Source: Bacteroidota bacterium (lineage in GTDB: Bacteria > Bacteroidota > Bacteroidia > Chitinophagales > Chitinophagaceae). From it: DNA of 6,409 nucleotides. The translations under genes were made by a program, and so were the position numbers. The stretch is taken from positions 1 through 6,409 of the forward strand of contig JAEWJV010000568.1 of NCBI GenBank assembly GCA_023386395.1, read 5' to 3'. Below the pieces are notes generated by a model. The model was not told the DNA's origin and did not search any database. It saw only the letters and a program-made list of their open reading frames with translations. Positions 1-4,845 of this stretch are shown piece by piece. The number at the start of each line of letters is the position of its first letter. Within the stretch, counting starts at the first letter, position 1.

Positions 1-2
1 CG

Positions 3-44
3 CCAATACTTGATCCATTGGTAGCTACTAACATCACCGCATGA
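3..44 (+). CDS. C-terminal end of an upstream protein (partial, tentative)
   Basis: The frame is open from the left edge and ends at TGA 42-44. It gives only a short tail reading PILDPLVATNITA. The stop overlaps the ATG at 41-43 of the next frame as ATGA, the arrangement expected of translationally coupled genes. Too little is present to name a family. The opposite strand here also reads smoothly (a tail with AVMLVATNGSSIG), so the strand assignment is uncertain. Confidence 0.2.
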   Translation, partial: PILDPLVATNITA

Positions 45-229
45 AATTCATAACTACGTTTGTCTTTTTTGATACTGCATTTATTGACACAAAGGCAGCA
101 CAAATTATTTCAACTAACCCGCCCATGAACATAGCGCCTGCAAAGAAAATTACAGTTCCAGGTTTTATTTTTGCCGGCTTCAATTCTAAAAATCTTTCAC
201 TGAAATCTATAACTGGAGAAGACAAATGA
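41..229 (+). CDS. Small hypothetical protein, 62 aa, ATGA-coupled on both sides
   Basis: This small ORF is not recognised. It starts at ATG 41, inside the stop of the preceding frame, and stops at TGA 227-229, inside the start of the glycosylase gene, so both boundaries are ATGA overlaps. The N-terminus is mildly hydrophobic (FITTFVFF) and the C-terminus polar (ITGEDK). By hand count, codon first positions are richer in purines, and third positions poorer in G+C, than in the antisense reading, which favours this strand. The antisense frame (34-225) would give a protein with a hydrophobic segment but lacks an ATG start (it would need TTG). It may be a real coupled leader gene, or a non-coding or decayed stretch in which the overlaps are chance. 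Confidence 0.3.
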   Translation: MKFITTFVFFDTAFIDTKAAQIISTNPPMNIAPAKKITVPGFIFAGFNSKNLSLKSITGEDK

Positions 230-654
230 GAATCTGGTCAATTCATCCAAAGTATTTAGACACAAAAGGACTTGTGGCTTTGTGGCGTGAAACACTTCTT
301 GCCAAACACGTTCTTGAAGGCAAAACCAAAGGCTATCGCAATCATCCTCAACTTAACCGCTTCAAACAAGCTGACAAGCCAATTGACAGTATCAATCAAT
401 ATCTGGCAACTGTTTATAATGAAGCACTGGCGAGGAATTACAAATTTGACAAAGAAAAAATTAACTGGAATTTTGAACCTTCAGTTATGTGTGTAACAAC
501 CGGGCAAATCAAATATGAAATTGCTCATCTGCTCAATAAACTAAAGATTCGTGATAAAGATAAATTTGAGAGGTTGACCAATATTGAACAAATTGACCAG
601 CATCCGATTTTTAAAATTGTAAAGGGAGACATAGAGAATTGGGAAATAACTTAA
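226..654 (+). CDS. Pyrimidine dimer DNA glycosylase / endonuclease V-like protein
   Basis: The 142-residue product matches what I know of the bacterial branch of the T4 endonuclease V family (Pfam Pyr_excise), which cuts the glycosyl bond at UV-induced pyrimidine dimers and nicks the abasic site. The N-terminus MRIWSIHPKYLD, then KGLVALWRETLLAKHVL and the TKGYRNHPQLNRF block are typical of this branch. A C-terminal half follows with VTTGQIKYEIAHLLNKL (about 90-107) and HPIFKIVKGDIENWE near the end. R21-E22 lines up with R22-E23 of the phage enzyme, so E22 is the probable catalytic glutamate. Residue 2 is Arg rather than the Thr whose amino group is the phage nucleophile. The ATG overlaps the preceding stop, and a purine-rich TGGAGAA lies about 7 bases upstream, so the start is convincing. 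The length is normal for the family. Confidence 0.85.
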   Translation: MRIWSIHPKYLDTKGLVALWRETLLAKHVLEGKTKGYRNHPQLNRFKQADKPIDSINQYLATVYNEALARNYKFDKEKINWNFEPSVMCVTTGQIKYEIAHLLNKLKIRDKDKFERLTNIEQIDQHPIFKIVKGDIENWEIT

Positions 655-694
655 AAAACTTCCGTTTAAGCAGGGTGATACATGGGGACTTCAC

Positions 695-706
695 TGCATT
701 AATGCA
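695..706. repeat. 12-base perfect palindrome
   Basis: TGCATTAATGCA reads the same on both strands, with no extension of the symmetry on either side. It could be a small operator half-site pair or chance in AT-rich DNA. Nothing nearby shows what would bind it. Confidence 0.3.
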
Positions 707-758
707 ATGGTATTTACATTATCTCCGCTATTACGGTAAACATGTAATGTGACAGACA

Positions 759-851
759 ATGAAACTTAATCATATCAACTTAGTTGTTTCAAATGTTGCA
801 GATATCTTAGCCGTCAACCGACAATATAATTGGAAACCTCTAATGACGTAA
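759..851 (+). pseudogene. VOC/glyoxalase-family N-terminal stub
   Basis: From ATG 759 the translation begins MKLNHINLVVSNVADI, the usual first strand of a vicinal-oxygen-chelate (glyoxalase/bleomycin-resistance) protein, including the metal-ligand-position His in NHINLVV. After about 16 residues the similarity stops, and the frame ends at TAA 849-851 after 30 codons, whereas family members are usually 110-150 residues. None of the later VOC strands or the second metal ligand is present downstream in any frame I read. I take it as a gene fragment left by deletion or recombination. A coincidental match over such a short span is possible, though the block is characteristic. Confidence 0.5.
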
Positions 852-902
852 AAGTAATATGAGACTAAACATTCGTGCTTTATTGCAATCATACCTTCAT
901 AA

Positions 903-1273
903 GAACAAAATAAGATTGAAGACAAAGGCAAGCTGCTGCAGGAAATTATTTTTCTGCCAAGACTTTATCATAATCGGAATATATCAAGCTTTGAAATCTT
1001 GAAACAAAGTGGTTATTTTAAATGCAACAATCAAATAACCAACCTTGACATTTTAAATGCAATAAATAAACAACCGGAAGTTATTACAGATTGGCTAGCC
1101 TGGTCGGAAAATAAAAGAACAGGTAAAGGTTGGGTTTTTGAAAAAGCTGGTAAAAAATATAGTGTCTACTATTATCCATATAAAAAAAGCAGGAGGCACT
1201 TACATTCTCAAATGGTAACGAAGCCTGTGCGGCTTTTATTAAAAACGAAATTGAAGATATACGAAAAAGTTAG
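903..1273 (+). pseudogene. Unrecognised small protein gene, frameshifted at a poly-A run
   Basis: Two frames join into one plausible protein. The first is open from 903 and reads through LLQEIIFLPRLYHN, SSFEILKQSGYF, PEVITDWLAWSENKRTGKGW and KKYSVYYYPYK. At seven adenines (1182-1188) the sense passes to the next frame, which reads LTFSNGNEACAAFIKNEIED and ends at TAG 1271-1273. One extra A would fuse them into a protein of roughly 124 residues from 903. No ATG exists in the first frame after the stop at 900-902; TTG 999 is the only obvious in-window start and would cut off conserved-looking sequence, so the 5' end also looks damaged. The layout (helical N-terminus, a W/Y-rich centre, an acidic helical tail) looks like a small soluble cytoplasmic protein. 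I cannot assign a family. A sequencing error in the homopolymer is an alternative explanation. Confidence 0.55.
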
Positions 1274-1489
1274 ACAAGCAACCGGGATTTCCATAAGATT
1301 TACAACACAACGCTACAGCGATGGCTGACACAAAAACGCCTGGAATTGGCACATTACCAACTTACTGAAAAAAACAAAAAACCGGTTGACGTATATTTAG
1401 AAACAGGTTTTGAAAACCTATCTCATTTTTCTTTTGCTTTCAAAAAACAATTCGGGCAAACACCAACCGAACTAATAAAAGCAAGATAA
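1274..1489 (+). pseudogene. C-terminal fragment of an AraC-family transcriptional regulator
   Basis: Directly after the TAG at 1271-1273, in the same frame, the translation becomes the last part of an AraC/XylS DNA-binding domain: NRDFHKIYNTTLQRWL, TQKRLELAHYQL, then the second helix-turn-helix with ETGFENLSHFSFAFKKQFG and the closing TPTELIKAR before TAA 1487-1489. About 71 codons remain of a protein normally near 270-300 residues. The ligand-binding half and the first helix-turn-helix are missing, and there is no start codon for this piece. The full regulator may once have controlled the dehydrogenase gene that begins about 100 bases downstream, since AraC regulators often sit beside SDR genes. 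The fragment is unlikely to work on its own. Confidence 0.8.
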
Positions 1490-1589
1490 ATTTTTTCTGA
1501 CCGCTTTATTTTTTACGAAATTCAGCAAGTTCCGGATTTTCTGCTACAGCATGCATTCCAATCTTTGCAACGGAATTAAAACAAAAACA

Positions 1590-2342
1590 ATGCAAAGGTT
1601 TAAAGACAAGTTCGCGCTTATAACAGGAGGAACAAACGGAATGGGTTTTGCCACTGCCCAACAATTCATTAATGAAAATGGTAAAATAATCATCACAGGG
1701 CGAAGTGCTAAAACGGTAAACAAAGCCGTAGAAAAATTAGGAACAAATGCTTTTGGAATTGTTTCAAACGCTGCTGATATGAAAGACATATTGCTTTTAC
1801 AGGAACAGGTAAAACAATATACAGACACTGTTGATTTACTGTTTGTCAATGCAGGTTACGGAAAGTTTGCACCCCTTGCATATGCTGATGAAATGCATTT
1901 TGACGAGTTGTTCAACATGTTGGTAAAAGGAACATTTTTTACCGTAAAACAAATATTACCATTCATGAACCCGGGAAGCGCTATCGTGCTAAACACTTCT
2001 GTTGTTACCGGCATGGGGATAGCAAATTTCTCGGTGTATTCAGCCGCCAAATCAGCCGTGCAGTCATTTATCAAAACCTTTGCAGCAGAGCTTACAGAAA
2101 AAGGTATTCGTGTGAATGGCATCAGTCCGGGATATATTAAAACAAACGGTTTTAACAACACAGGTTTAAGTCCAGAACAAATTGAAGGCGCTATTCAAAG
2201 CATCATCCCAACCATACCCTTCAAAAGGTTTGGTGAACCTACAGAAATTGCCAGTGCGGTATTATTTCTTGCTTCGCAGGAAGCCTCCTACATACAGGGA
2301 ACAGAACTAACTGTGGACGCAGGATTTTCAATTACCAGGTGA
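1590..2342 (+). CDS. SDR family NAD(P)-dependent oxidoreductase
   Basis: This is a 250-residue classical short-chain dehydrogenase/reductase, a cytoplasmic Rossmann-fold enzyme that oxidises or reduces alcohol/carbonyl groups. Cofactor binding is shown by TGGTNGMG (12-19) and VNAG (86-89). The catalytic residues are S137 and Y150-x3-K154 (YSAAK), with NGISPGYIKT at about 176-185 and the standard C-terminus YIQGTELTVDAGF. The residue after the second strand is Arg (TGR, R38), which usually points to NADP(H). The usual catalytic Asn of the NVKG block is replaced by Leu (L111 in MLVKGTFF). The ATG at 1590 is preferred because the family normally begins a few residues before the first strand; the in-frame ATG at 1551 would add 13 unconserved residues. 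No Shine-Dalgarno is evident. The substrate cannot be inferred; generic names would be glucose/3-oxoacyl reductase-like. Confidence 0.93.
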   Translation: MQRFKDKFALITGGTNGMGFATAQQFINENGKIIITGRSAKTVNKAVEKLGTNAFGIVSNAADMKDILLLQEQVKQYTDTVDLLFVNAGYGKFAPLAYADEMHFDELFNMLVKGTFFTVKQILPFMNPGSAIVLNTSVVTGMGIANFSVYSAAKSAVQSFIKTFAAELTEKGIRVNGISPGYIKTNGFNNTGLSPEQIEGAIQSIIPTIPFKRFGEPTEIASAVLFLASQEASYIQGTELTVDAGFSITR

Positions 2343-2372
2343 TACAACAAAATTGCTGAGGAGTTTCCTTCC

Positions 2373-2385
2373 TGCTTCGGAAGCA
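2373..2385. other. Short hairpin after the SDR gene
   Basis: TGCTT and AAGCA form a 5-bp stem around CGG, 31 bases after the SDR stop. The next T-run begins about 17 bases later, so this is not a standard intrinsic terminator, though it could help end or stabilise the transcript. Confidence 0.35.
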
Positions 2386-2416
2386 CATCGTATCGCAAAA
2401 TCTTTTTAGGCCGGGC

Positions 2417-2435
2417 TTCATCTCCCACAGATGAA
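2417..2435. other. 7-bp perfect hairpin
   Basis: TTCATCT and AGATGAA pair perfectly around the loop CCCAC. The following sequence is AT-rich without an immediate T-run. It could be an RNA stem in the SDR 3' region or a binding site for a dimeric protein; the sequence does not decide. Confidence 0.4.
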
Positions 2436-2549
2436 ATTATCTAAGGATTTTTAAACATCTTACTATAAGAATAAGCAGGCCGTATTTGTATGCAGGTAAA
2501 AGCCTGGAGAGATTCGGCGCTCTCAATAATTTATGGAATGGGTTCTATA

Positions 2550-2619
2550 GAATAGCGGCGGATTATCCTAACGACAATTGATTCTATATAACATTAAAGT
2601 GGTGATTTTGAATAGCGGC
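2550..2619. repeat. Direct repeat GAATAGCGGC, two copies 60 bases apart
   Basis: GAATAGCGGC occurs at 2550-2559 and again at 2610-2619. TTCTATA also occurs twice in the same stretch (just before the first copy, and at 2582-2588). The function is unknown; it may be a local duplication. Confidence 0.4.
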
Positions 2620-2659
2620 TTTTTTGAGTAGTTTCGTATTTTATAACATAAAGCAGCGC

Positions 2660-2692
2660 GTTGGCTGCTATGCGAACTGGCACTCCGCCAAC
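2660..2692. repeat. GTTGGC...GCCAAC inverted element upstream of the thioredoxin gene
   Basis: GTTGGC (2660-2665) and GCCAAC (2687-2692) form a 6-bp inverted pair around 21 bases, ending 17 bases before the next start codon. It uses the same end motifs as the large palindrome at 3834-3954 and resembles that element's 31-base tail in size and position (GTTGGC, about 20 bases, CGCC..AAC, then a gene). I read it as the right-hand end of a further copy whose left arm is not recognisable. It could also act in the 5' leader of the gene. Confidence 0.45.
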
Positions 2693-2709
2693 TCAATAAA
2701 TCATAATTA

Positions 2710-3804
2710 ATGCGACAAACACTTTGCTTAATATTAATGTGCTTATTCATGCTTTCTGTTTCTGCACAAAAAATCCTGGGAAATGAATTTATTTTAAAGG
2801 GTAAAATATCAAACTCAAAAAGTGGTATAATTTATCTGATATATGAAAAGAATGGAAAACAAATTATAGATAGCTGTGAACTGAAACAAGAAAACTTTTA
2901 TTTTAAAGGCAGTATTAATGAACCAACTTTAGCTATGCTGAGAGGGAATTCTAAAATAATGGATGATGCAGAAAATCCAAATTTTAAAGACTTCTTTTTG
3001 GAGCCAACAATAATGAGTGCGACCGCCGAGTATGGTCATTTTAAAGAGATGAAAATAACAGGTTCCAAAACACAGCTTGAATATGAAATGCTTCAGAAAC
3101 AATATGACGTCATAGACAAAAACTCTGATTCTCTTTATGAAAAATTTTCAAACGTGAATCGAAAATATATAATCAATCATCCGAGTTCTTATGTTAGTGC
3201 TTTTGAATTGTCGCTATACAAAACAAGATGGCCGATAGATTCAGTGAAATCACTTTATGCAAAACTTACACCTTCCATTCAAAATAGTTCTAGCGGAAAA
3301 GAAGTAAAAGAGAAAATAGATGAAATAGAAAATAGTTCAGTAGGTACAAAAGCAAAAGAATTTGAGGCGTCAGATATTGATGGCAAGAAAATAAGCCTCT
3401 CAGATTTCAAAGGGAAATATGTATTGCTGGATTTTTGGGGTAGTTGGTGTGTGCCATGCAGAGAAAGTACCCCACATCTTATAAAGTTATTTAAGAAATA
3501 TCATGAATCGGGATTAGAAATTATTGGAGTGGCCGAGGAATATGATACTTCTGGCATTGCCTGGAGGGCAGCAGTAAAAAAAGATGAAACAAGCATTTGG
3601 TACAATGTCTTGAGTAGCCCGCTTAATAATTCCGGCCAAAAAATAAAAGACTCATTATCTATAGTTAAAAAGTTTGGGGTTCAGATTTTTCCCACTAAAA
3701 TTTTAATAGATAAAACAGGAGTAATTGTTGGACGTTACAGTGGTACCGATGATGAAGCAGCATTAGATAAAAAGTTAAGCGAATTGTTTAAAAGTAAATT
3801 TTAA
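2710..3804 (+). CDS. Secreted TlpA-like thiol-disulfide protein with DUF4369 domain
   Basis: The product has 364 residues. Residues 1-19 form a signal peptide (positive MRQ, hydrophobic LCLILMCLFML, cleavage after VSA), with no lipobox after it, so it probably acts in the periplasm. Residues about 25-125 fit DUF4369, a beta-rich domain found ahead of thioredoxin modules in Bacteroidota, followed by a mostly helical linker to about 210. The AhpC/TSA-thioredoxin domain starts at VGTKAKEFEASDIDGKKISL (211-230), with the redox motif WCVPC (C247, C250) and the cis-Pro at P328 in IFPTKILID. Such proteins reduce or reshuffle disulfides in exported proteins; the client is unknown. The ATG at 2710 is fixed by the signal peptide; the leader is AT-rich with no Shine-Dalgarno, as is common in this phylum. 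The gene stands alone between two palindromic elements. Confidence 0.93.
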   Translation: MRQTLCLILMCLFMLSVSAQKILGNEFILKGKISNSKSGIIYLIYEKNGKQIIDSCELKQENFYFKGSINEPTLAMLRGNSKIMDDAENPNFKDFFLEPTIMSATAEYGHFKEMKITGSKTQLEYEMLQKQYDVIDKNSDSLYEKFSNVNRKYIINHPSSYVSAFELSLYKTRWPIDSVKSLYAKLTPSIQNSSSGKEVKEKIDEIENSSVGTKAKEFEASDIDGKKISLSDFKGKYVLLDFWGSWCVPCRESTPHLIKLFKKYHESGLEIIGVAEEYDTSGIAWRAAVKKDETSIWYNVLSSPLNNSGQKIKDSLSIVKKFGVQIFPTKILIDKTGVIVGRYSGTDDEAALDKKLSELFKSKF

Positions 3805-3833
3805 GAATAATGACTTTTAAAAAAGCACAGACA

Positions 3834-3954
3834 GCCAACAATGGGTTTTGCGCAAGTGCGCCAGACGGAACAAACATCAGCATTTGTGCTGCTATCATCA
3901 GCAGTTCGGACGGAACGTTGAATTCCCCACCTGCGCAAAGCCCTGGCCGTTGGC
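3834..3954. repeat. 121-base imperfect palindrome with GCCAAC/GTTGGC ends
   Basis: The left arm (3834-3858) starts GCCAAC and contains TGGGTTTTGCGCAAGTG. The right arm (3928-3954) contains CACCTGCGCAAAGCCC and ends GTTGGC. Pairing covers the 6-base ends, GGG/CCC, the 8-base TTTGCGCA/TGCGCAAA and GTG/CAC, with a three-base asymmetry (about 3945-3948) next to the right end. The centre holds two mutually exclusive small hairpins, CAGCA-TTTG-TGCTG (3878-3891) and CTGCT-ATCATC-AGCAG (3889-3904), and the direct repeat GACGGAAC at 3864 and 3909. It begins 30 bases after the thioredoxin stop. It is not protein-coding: the frame reading through it into the VOC gene is a spurious extension. It could be a transcript-ending or stabilising structure, a recombination site, or a miniature mobile element. 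Confidence 0.75.
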
Positions 3955-3979
3955 GGCAAGTTTTTCGGACGCCGTTAAC
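3949..3979. repeat. Tail module of the palindrome (GTTGGC...GCCGTTAAC)
   Basis: After the right end of the large palindrome come a T5 run, CGGACGCC and the palindromic hexamer GTTAAC, over 31 bases. The arrangement and distance resemble the 33-base element at 2660-2692, which also sits just upstream of a gene. The T-run after the stem could act as a weak intrinsic terminator for the + strand. Confidence 0.35.
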
Positions 3980-4018
3980 ATTGAACTGATTAAATTAAAT
4001 CAAATAAGATTGGCAATC

Positions 4019-4417
4019 ATGACATTAACAACCAACAAGACATTTTTTGCACCACAACTCTTTATCCCCAGTGGCGTCGCAGATATATCTTTCTACTTTA
4101 GAGCATTTGGAGCAGTTGAAACCAAACTTTTGCGAAACGATGATGGTAGCGTTCATGTTGCTGAACTTTCTATAAATGGTAGTATTTTTCACTTGCACGA
4201 GGAGCGACCAGCAAAAGGACAACTTGATCCAAATAAAATTAAAGGCGTGACAACTCTTATAGGTCTTTTTGTTGAGGATGTGGACAACGTTATAGATAAA
4301 GCATTACAAGCCGGTGCAACTCTGTTAAGTCCTGCCGAGGATTATGATTATGGCTACAGGCAGGGAAATATTCAAGACCTGTTTGGACATCAGTGGATGA
4401 TACAAACTAAAATCTAA
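4019..4417 (+). CDS. VOC family protein, PhnB/glyoxalase-like
   Basis: This 132-residue protein has the vicinal-oxygen-chelate fold of the PhnB-like branch. The first strand is FFAPQLFIPSG, followed by ISFYFRAFGAVE (the usual 'FY..aFGA' helix). VHVAELSINGSIFHLHEE lies at about 45-62, FVEDVDNVIDKALQAGATLL at 84-103, and the typical closing GYRQGNIQDLFGHQWMIQT at 112-130. Family members bind a metal or act as resistance or isomerase/dioxygenase-like proteins; the substrate cannot be read from the sequence. The ATG at 4019 is chosen because upstream codons of the same open frame run into the palindromic repeat. There is no strong Shine-Dalgarno. The gene is followed after 11 bases by a membrane-protein gene and is probably co-transcribed with it. 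Confidence 0.88.
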   Translation: MTLTTNKTFFAPQLFIPSGVADISFYFRAFGAVETKLLRNDDGSVHVAELSINGSIFHLHEERPAKGQLDPNKIKGVTTLIGLFVEDVDNVIDKALQAGATLLSPAEDYDYGYRQGNIQDLFGHQWMIQTKI

Positions 4418-4428
4418 AACATGCAGGT

Positions 4429-4785
4429 ATGAAAGGTCGTCCATTACCTATTCTTATTGTCGCCATTCTATTCATTATTGTTGGAGTAGCCGGATTCTCA
4501 AGCCATATAAGTGACTTTTTTGAAACAAGTGAAAAATTGTATGTGGTGCTTTTAGTACAACTTTTAAGAATCTTAGCAATTGTTTGCGGCATCCTTTTAC
4601 TTCGTGCAAACAACTCTGGAAGATGGCTGTCAATTGCCTGGATTCTTTCGCATATAATAATCGGCGCTTTAAATTCCTCATTTCAATTGATTGCACATAT
4701 TGTGTTATTAGTAGTTGTTTCTATTCTGTTATTTTTGCCAGTATCTTCGACATATTTTCAGAATAAAAAGCAGATACTGAAGTGA
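4429..4785 (+). CDS. Small four-helix integral membrane protein, unknown function
   Basis: The product has 118 residues and four predicted membrane segments at about 6-24, 38-58, 66-82 and 86-105, a positively charged N-terminus (MKGR) and a basic C-terminal tail (QNKKQILK). Short loops and the sequence RILAIVCGILLLRANNSGRWL recall small conserved inner-membrane proteins, but I do not recognise a named family and no catalytic residues stand out. The start at 4429 is 11 bases after the VOC stop. A competing ATG at 4421 gives only three codons, so it is rejected. Spacing suggests translation coupled to the VOC gene. The stop lies 13 bases before the next repeat end. Confidence 0.8.
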   Translation: MKGRPLPILIVAILFIIVGVAGFSSHISDFFETSEKLYVVLLVQLLRILAIVCGILLLRANNSGRWLSIAWILSHIIIGALNSSFQLIAHIVLLVVVSILLFLPVSSTYFQNKKQILK

Positions 4786-4798
4786 AAATAAACCAGCC

Positions 4799-4809
4799 GC
4801 CAACAGTGG
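4799..4809. repeat. Left end of a further palindromic repeat copy, interrupted
   Basis: GCCAACAGTGG begins 14 bases after the membrane-protein stop and matches the left end of the large palindrome (GCCAACAATGG) at 10 of 11 bases, in the same orientation and at a comparable place after a gene. Similarity then stops, and the sequence passes into what looks like the IS end. The rest of the repeat would lie on the far side of the IS, outside the window. Confidence 0.45.
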
Positions 4810-4818
4810 TCACTGTTG
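4801..4818. other. 8-bp perfect hairpin at the IS junction
   Basis: CAACAGTG and CACTGTTG are perfect inverted copies around GT. The left half belongs to the repeat-like GCCAACAGTGG and the right half to the probable IS terminus. It may be a palindromic target used by the IS, or a symmetry created by the insertion. It could also end + strand transcripts weakly. Confidence 0.5.
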
Positions 4819-4845
4819 CACAACCTTAATTTTAGAAAAGATTAT

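Larger units (their letters stand above)
655..902. other. Mostly non-coding stretch with a gene remnant
   Basis: There is no intact gene between the glycosylase stop and the frameshifted ORF. The stretch holds a perfect 12-base palindrome (695-706) and a 30-codon glyoxalase-like stub (759-851). An ATG at 859 opens a 46-codon frame to about 999, but its translation looks like an out-of-frame reading of the downstream gene. Its first residues might be the lost N-terminus of that gene if a second frameshift lies near position 900. No convincing promoter or terminator is seen. Confidence 0.5.
2343..2709. other. Hairpin-rich intergenic region
   Basis: No supported gene lies in these 367 bases. 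They contain two clean hairpins (2373-2385 and 2417-2435), a 10-base direct repeat 60 bases apart (2550 and 2610), and the GTTGGC/GCCAAC element just before the thioredoxin gene. A frame at 2435-2581 stays open for 48 codons and reads plausibly (for example KSLERFGALNNLWNGF) but has no ATG or GTG start, so it is at most a remnant. No strong Bacteroidota promoter (TTG about 19 bases before TAnnTTTG) was recognised. Confidence 0.5.

Noticed and set aside
34..225. Minus-strand ORF with a hydrophobic segment (FFAGAMFMGGLVEII)
   Set aside because: It is attractive, but there is no ATG start and codon-position bias favours the other strand; kept only as an alternative reading.
1551..1589. 13 extra residues at the start of the SDR protein
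   Set aside because: SDR proteins usually begin just before the first beta strand; the ATG at 1590 gives the normal spacing to TGGTNGMG.
1544..2161. Two minus-strand ORFs of 101 codons opposite the SDR gene
   Set aside because: Both lie antisense to conserved SDR motifs and show no family features.
2300..2440. Minus-strand open frame across the SDR end and the hairpins (ARPKKILRYDVLPKQEG)
   Set aside because: It reads smoothly but overlaps the SDR C-terminus antisense, and I see no ATG supporting it; the hairpins explain the region as well.
3834..3954. Classical integron attC site
   Set aside because: The end motif GTTGGCG/AGCCAAC breaks the GTTRRRY/RYYYAAC core pattern, and no integron integrase is in the window.
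3848..4018. 57-codon N-terminal extension of the VOC protein
   Set aside because: It translates the palindromic repeat into a Cys/His-rich sequence unlike any VOC N-terminus; the family start fits ATG 4019.
655..4810. CRISPR array or tRNA/rRNA gene
   Set aside because: There are no regularly spaced direct repeats, and I recognised no tRNA cloverleaf or rRNA segment.
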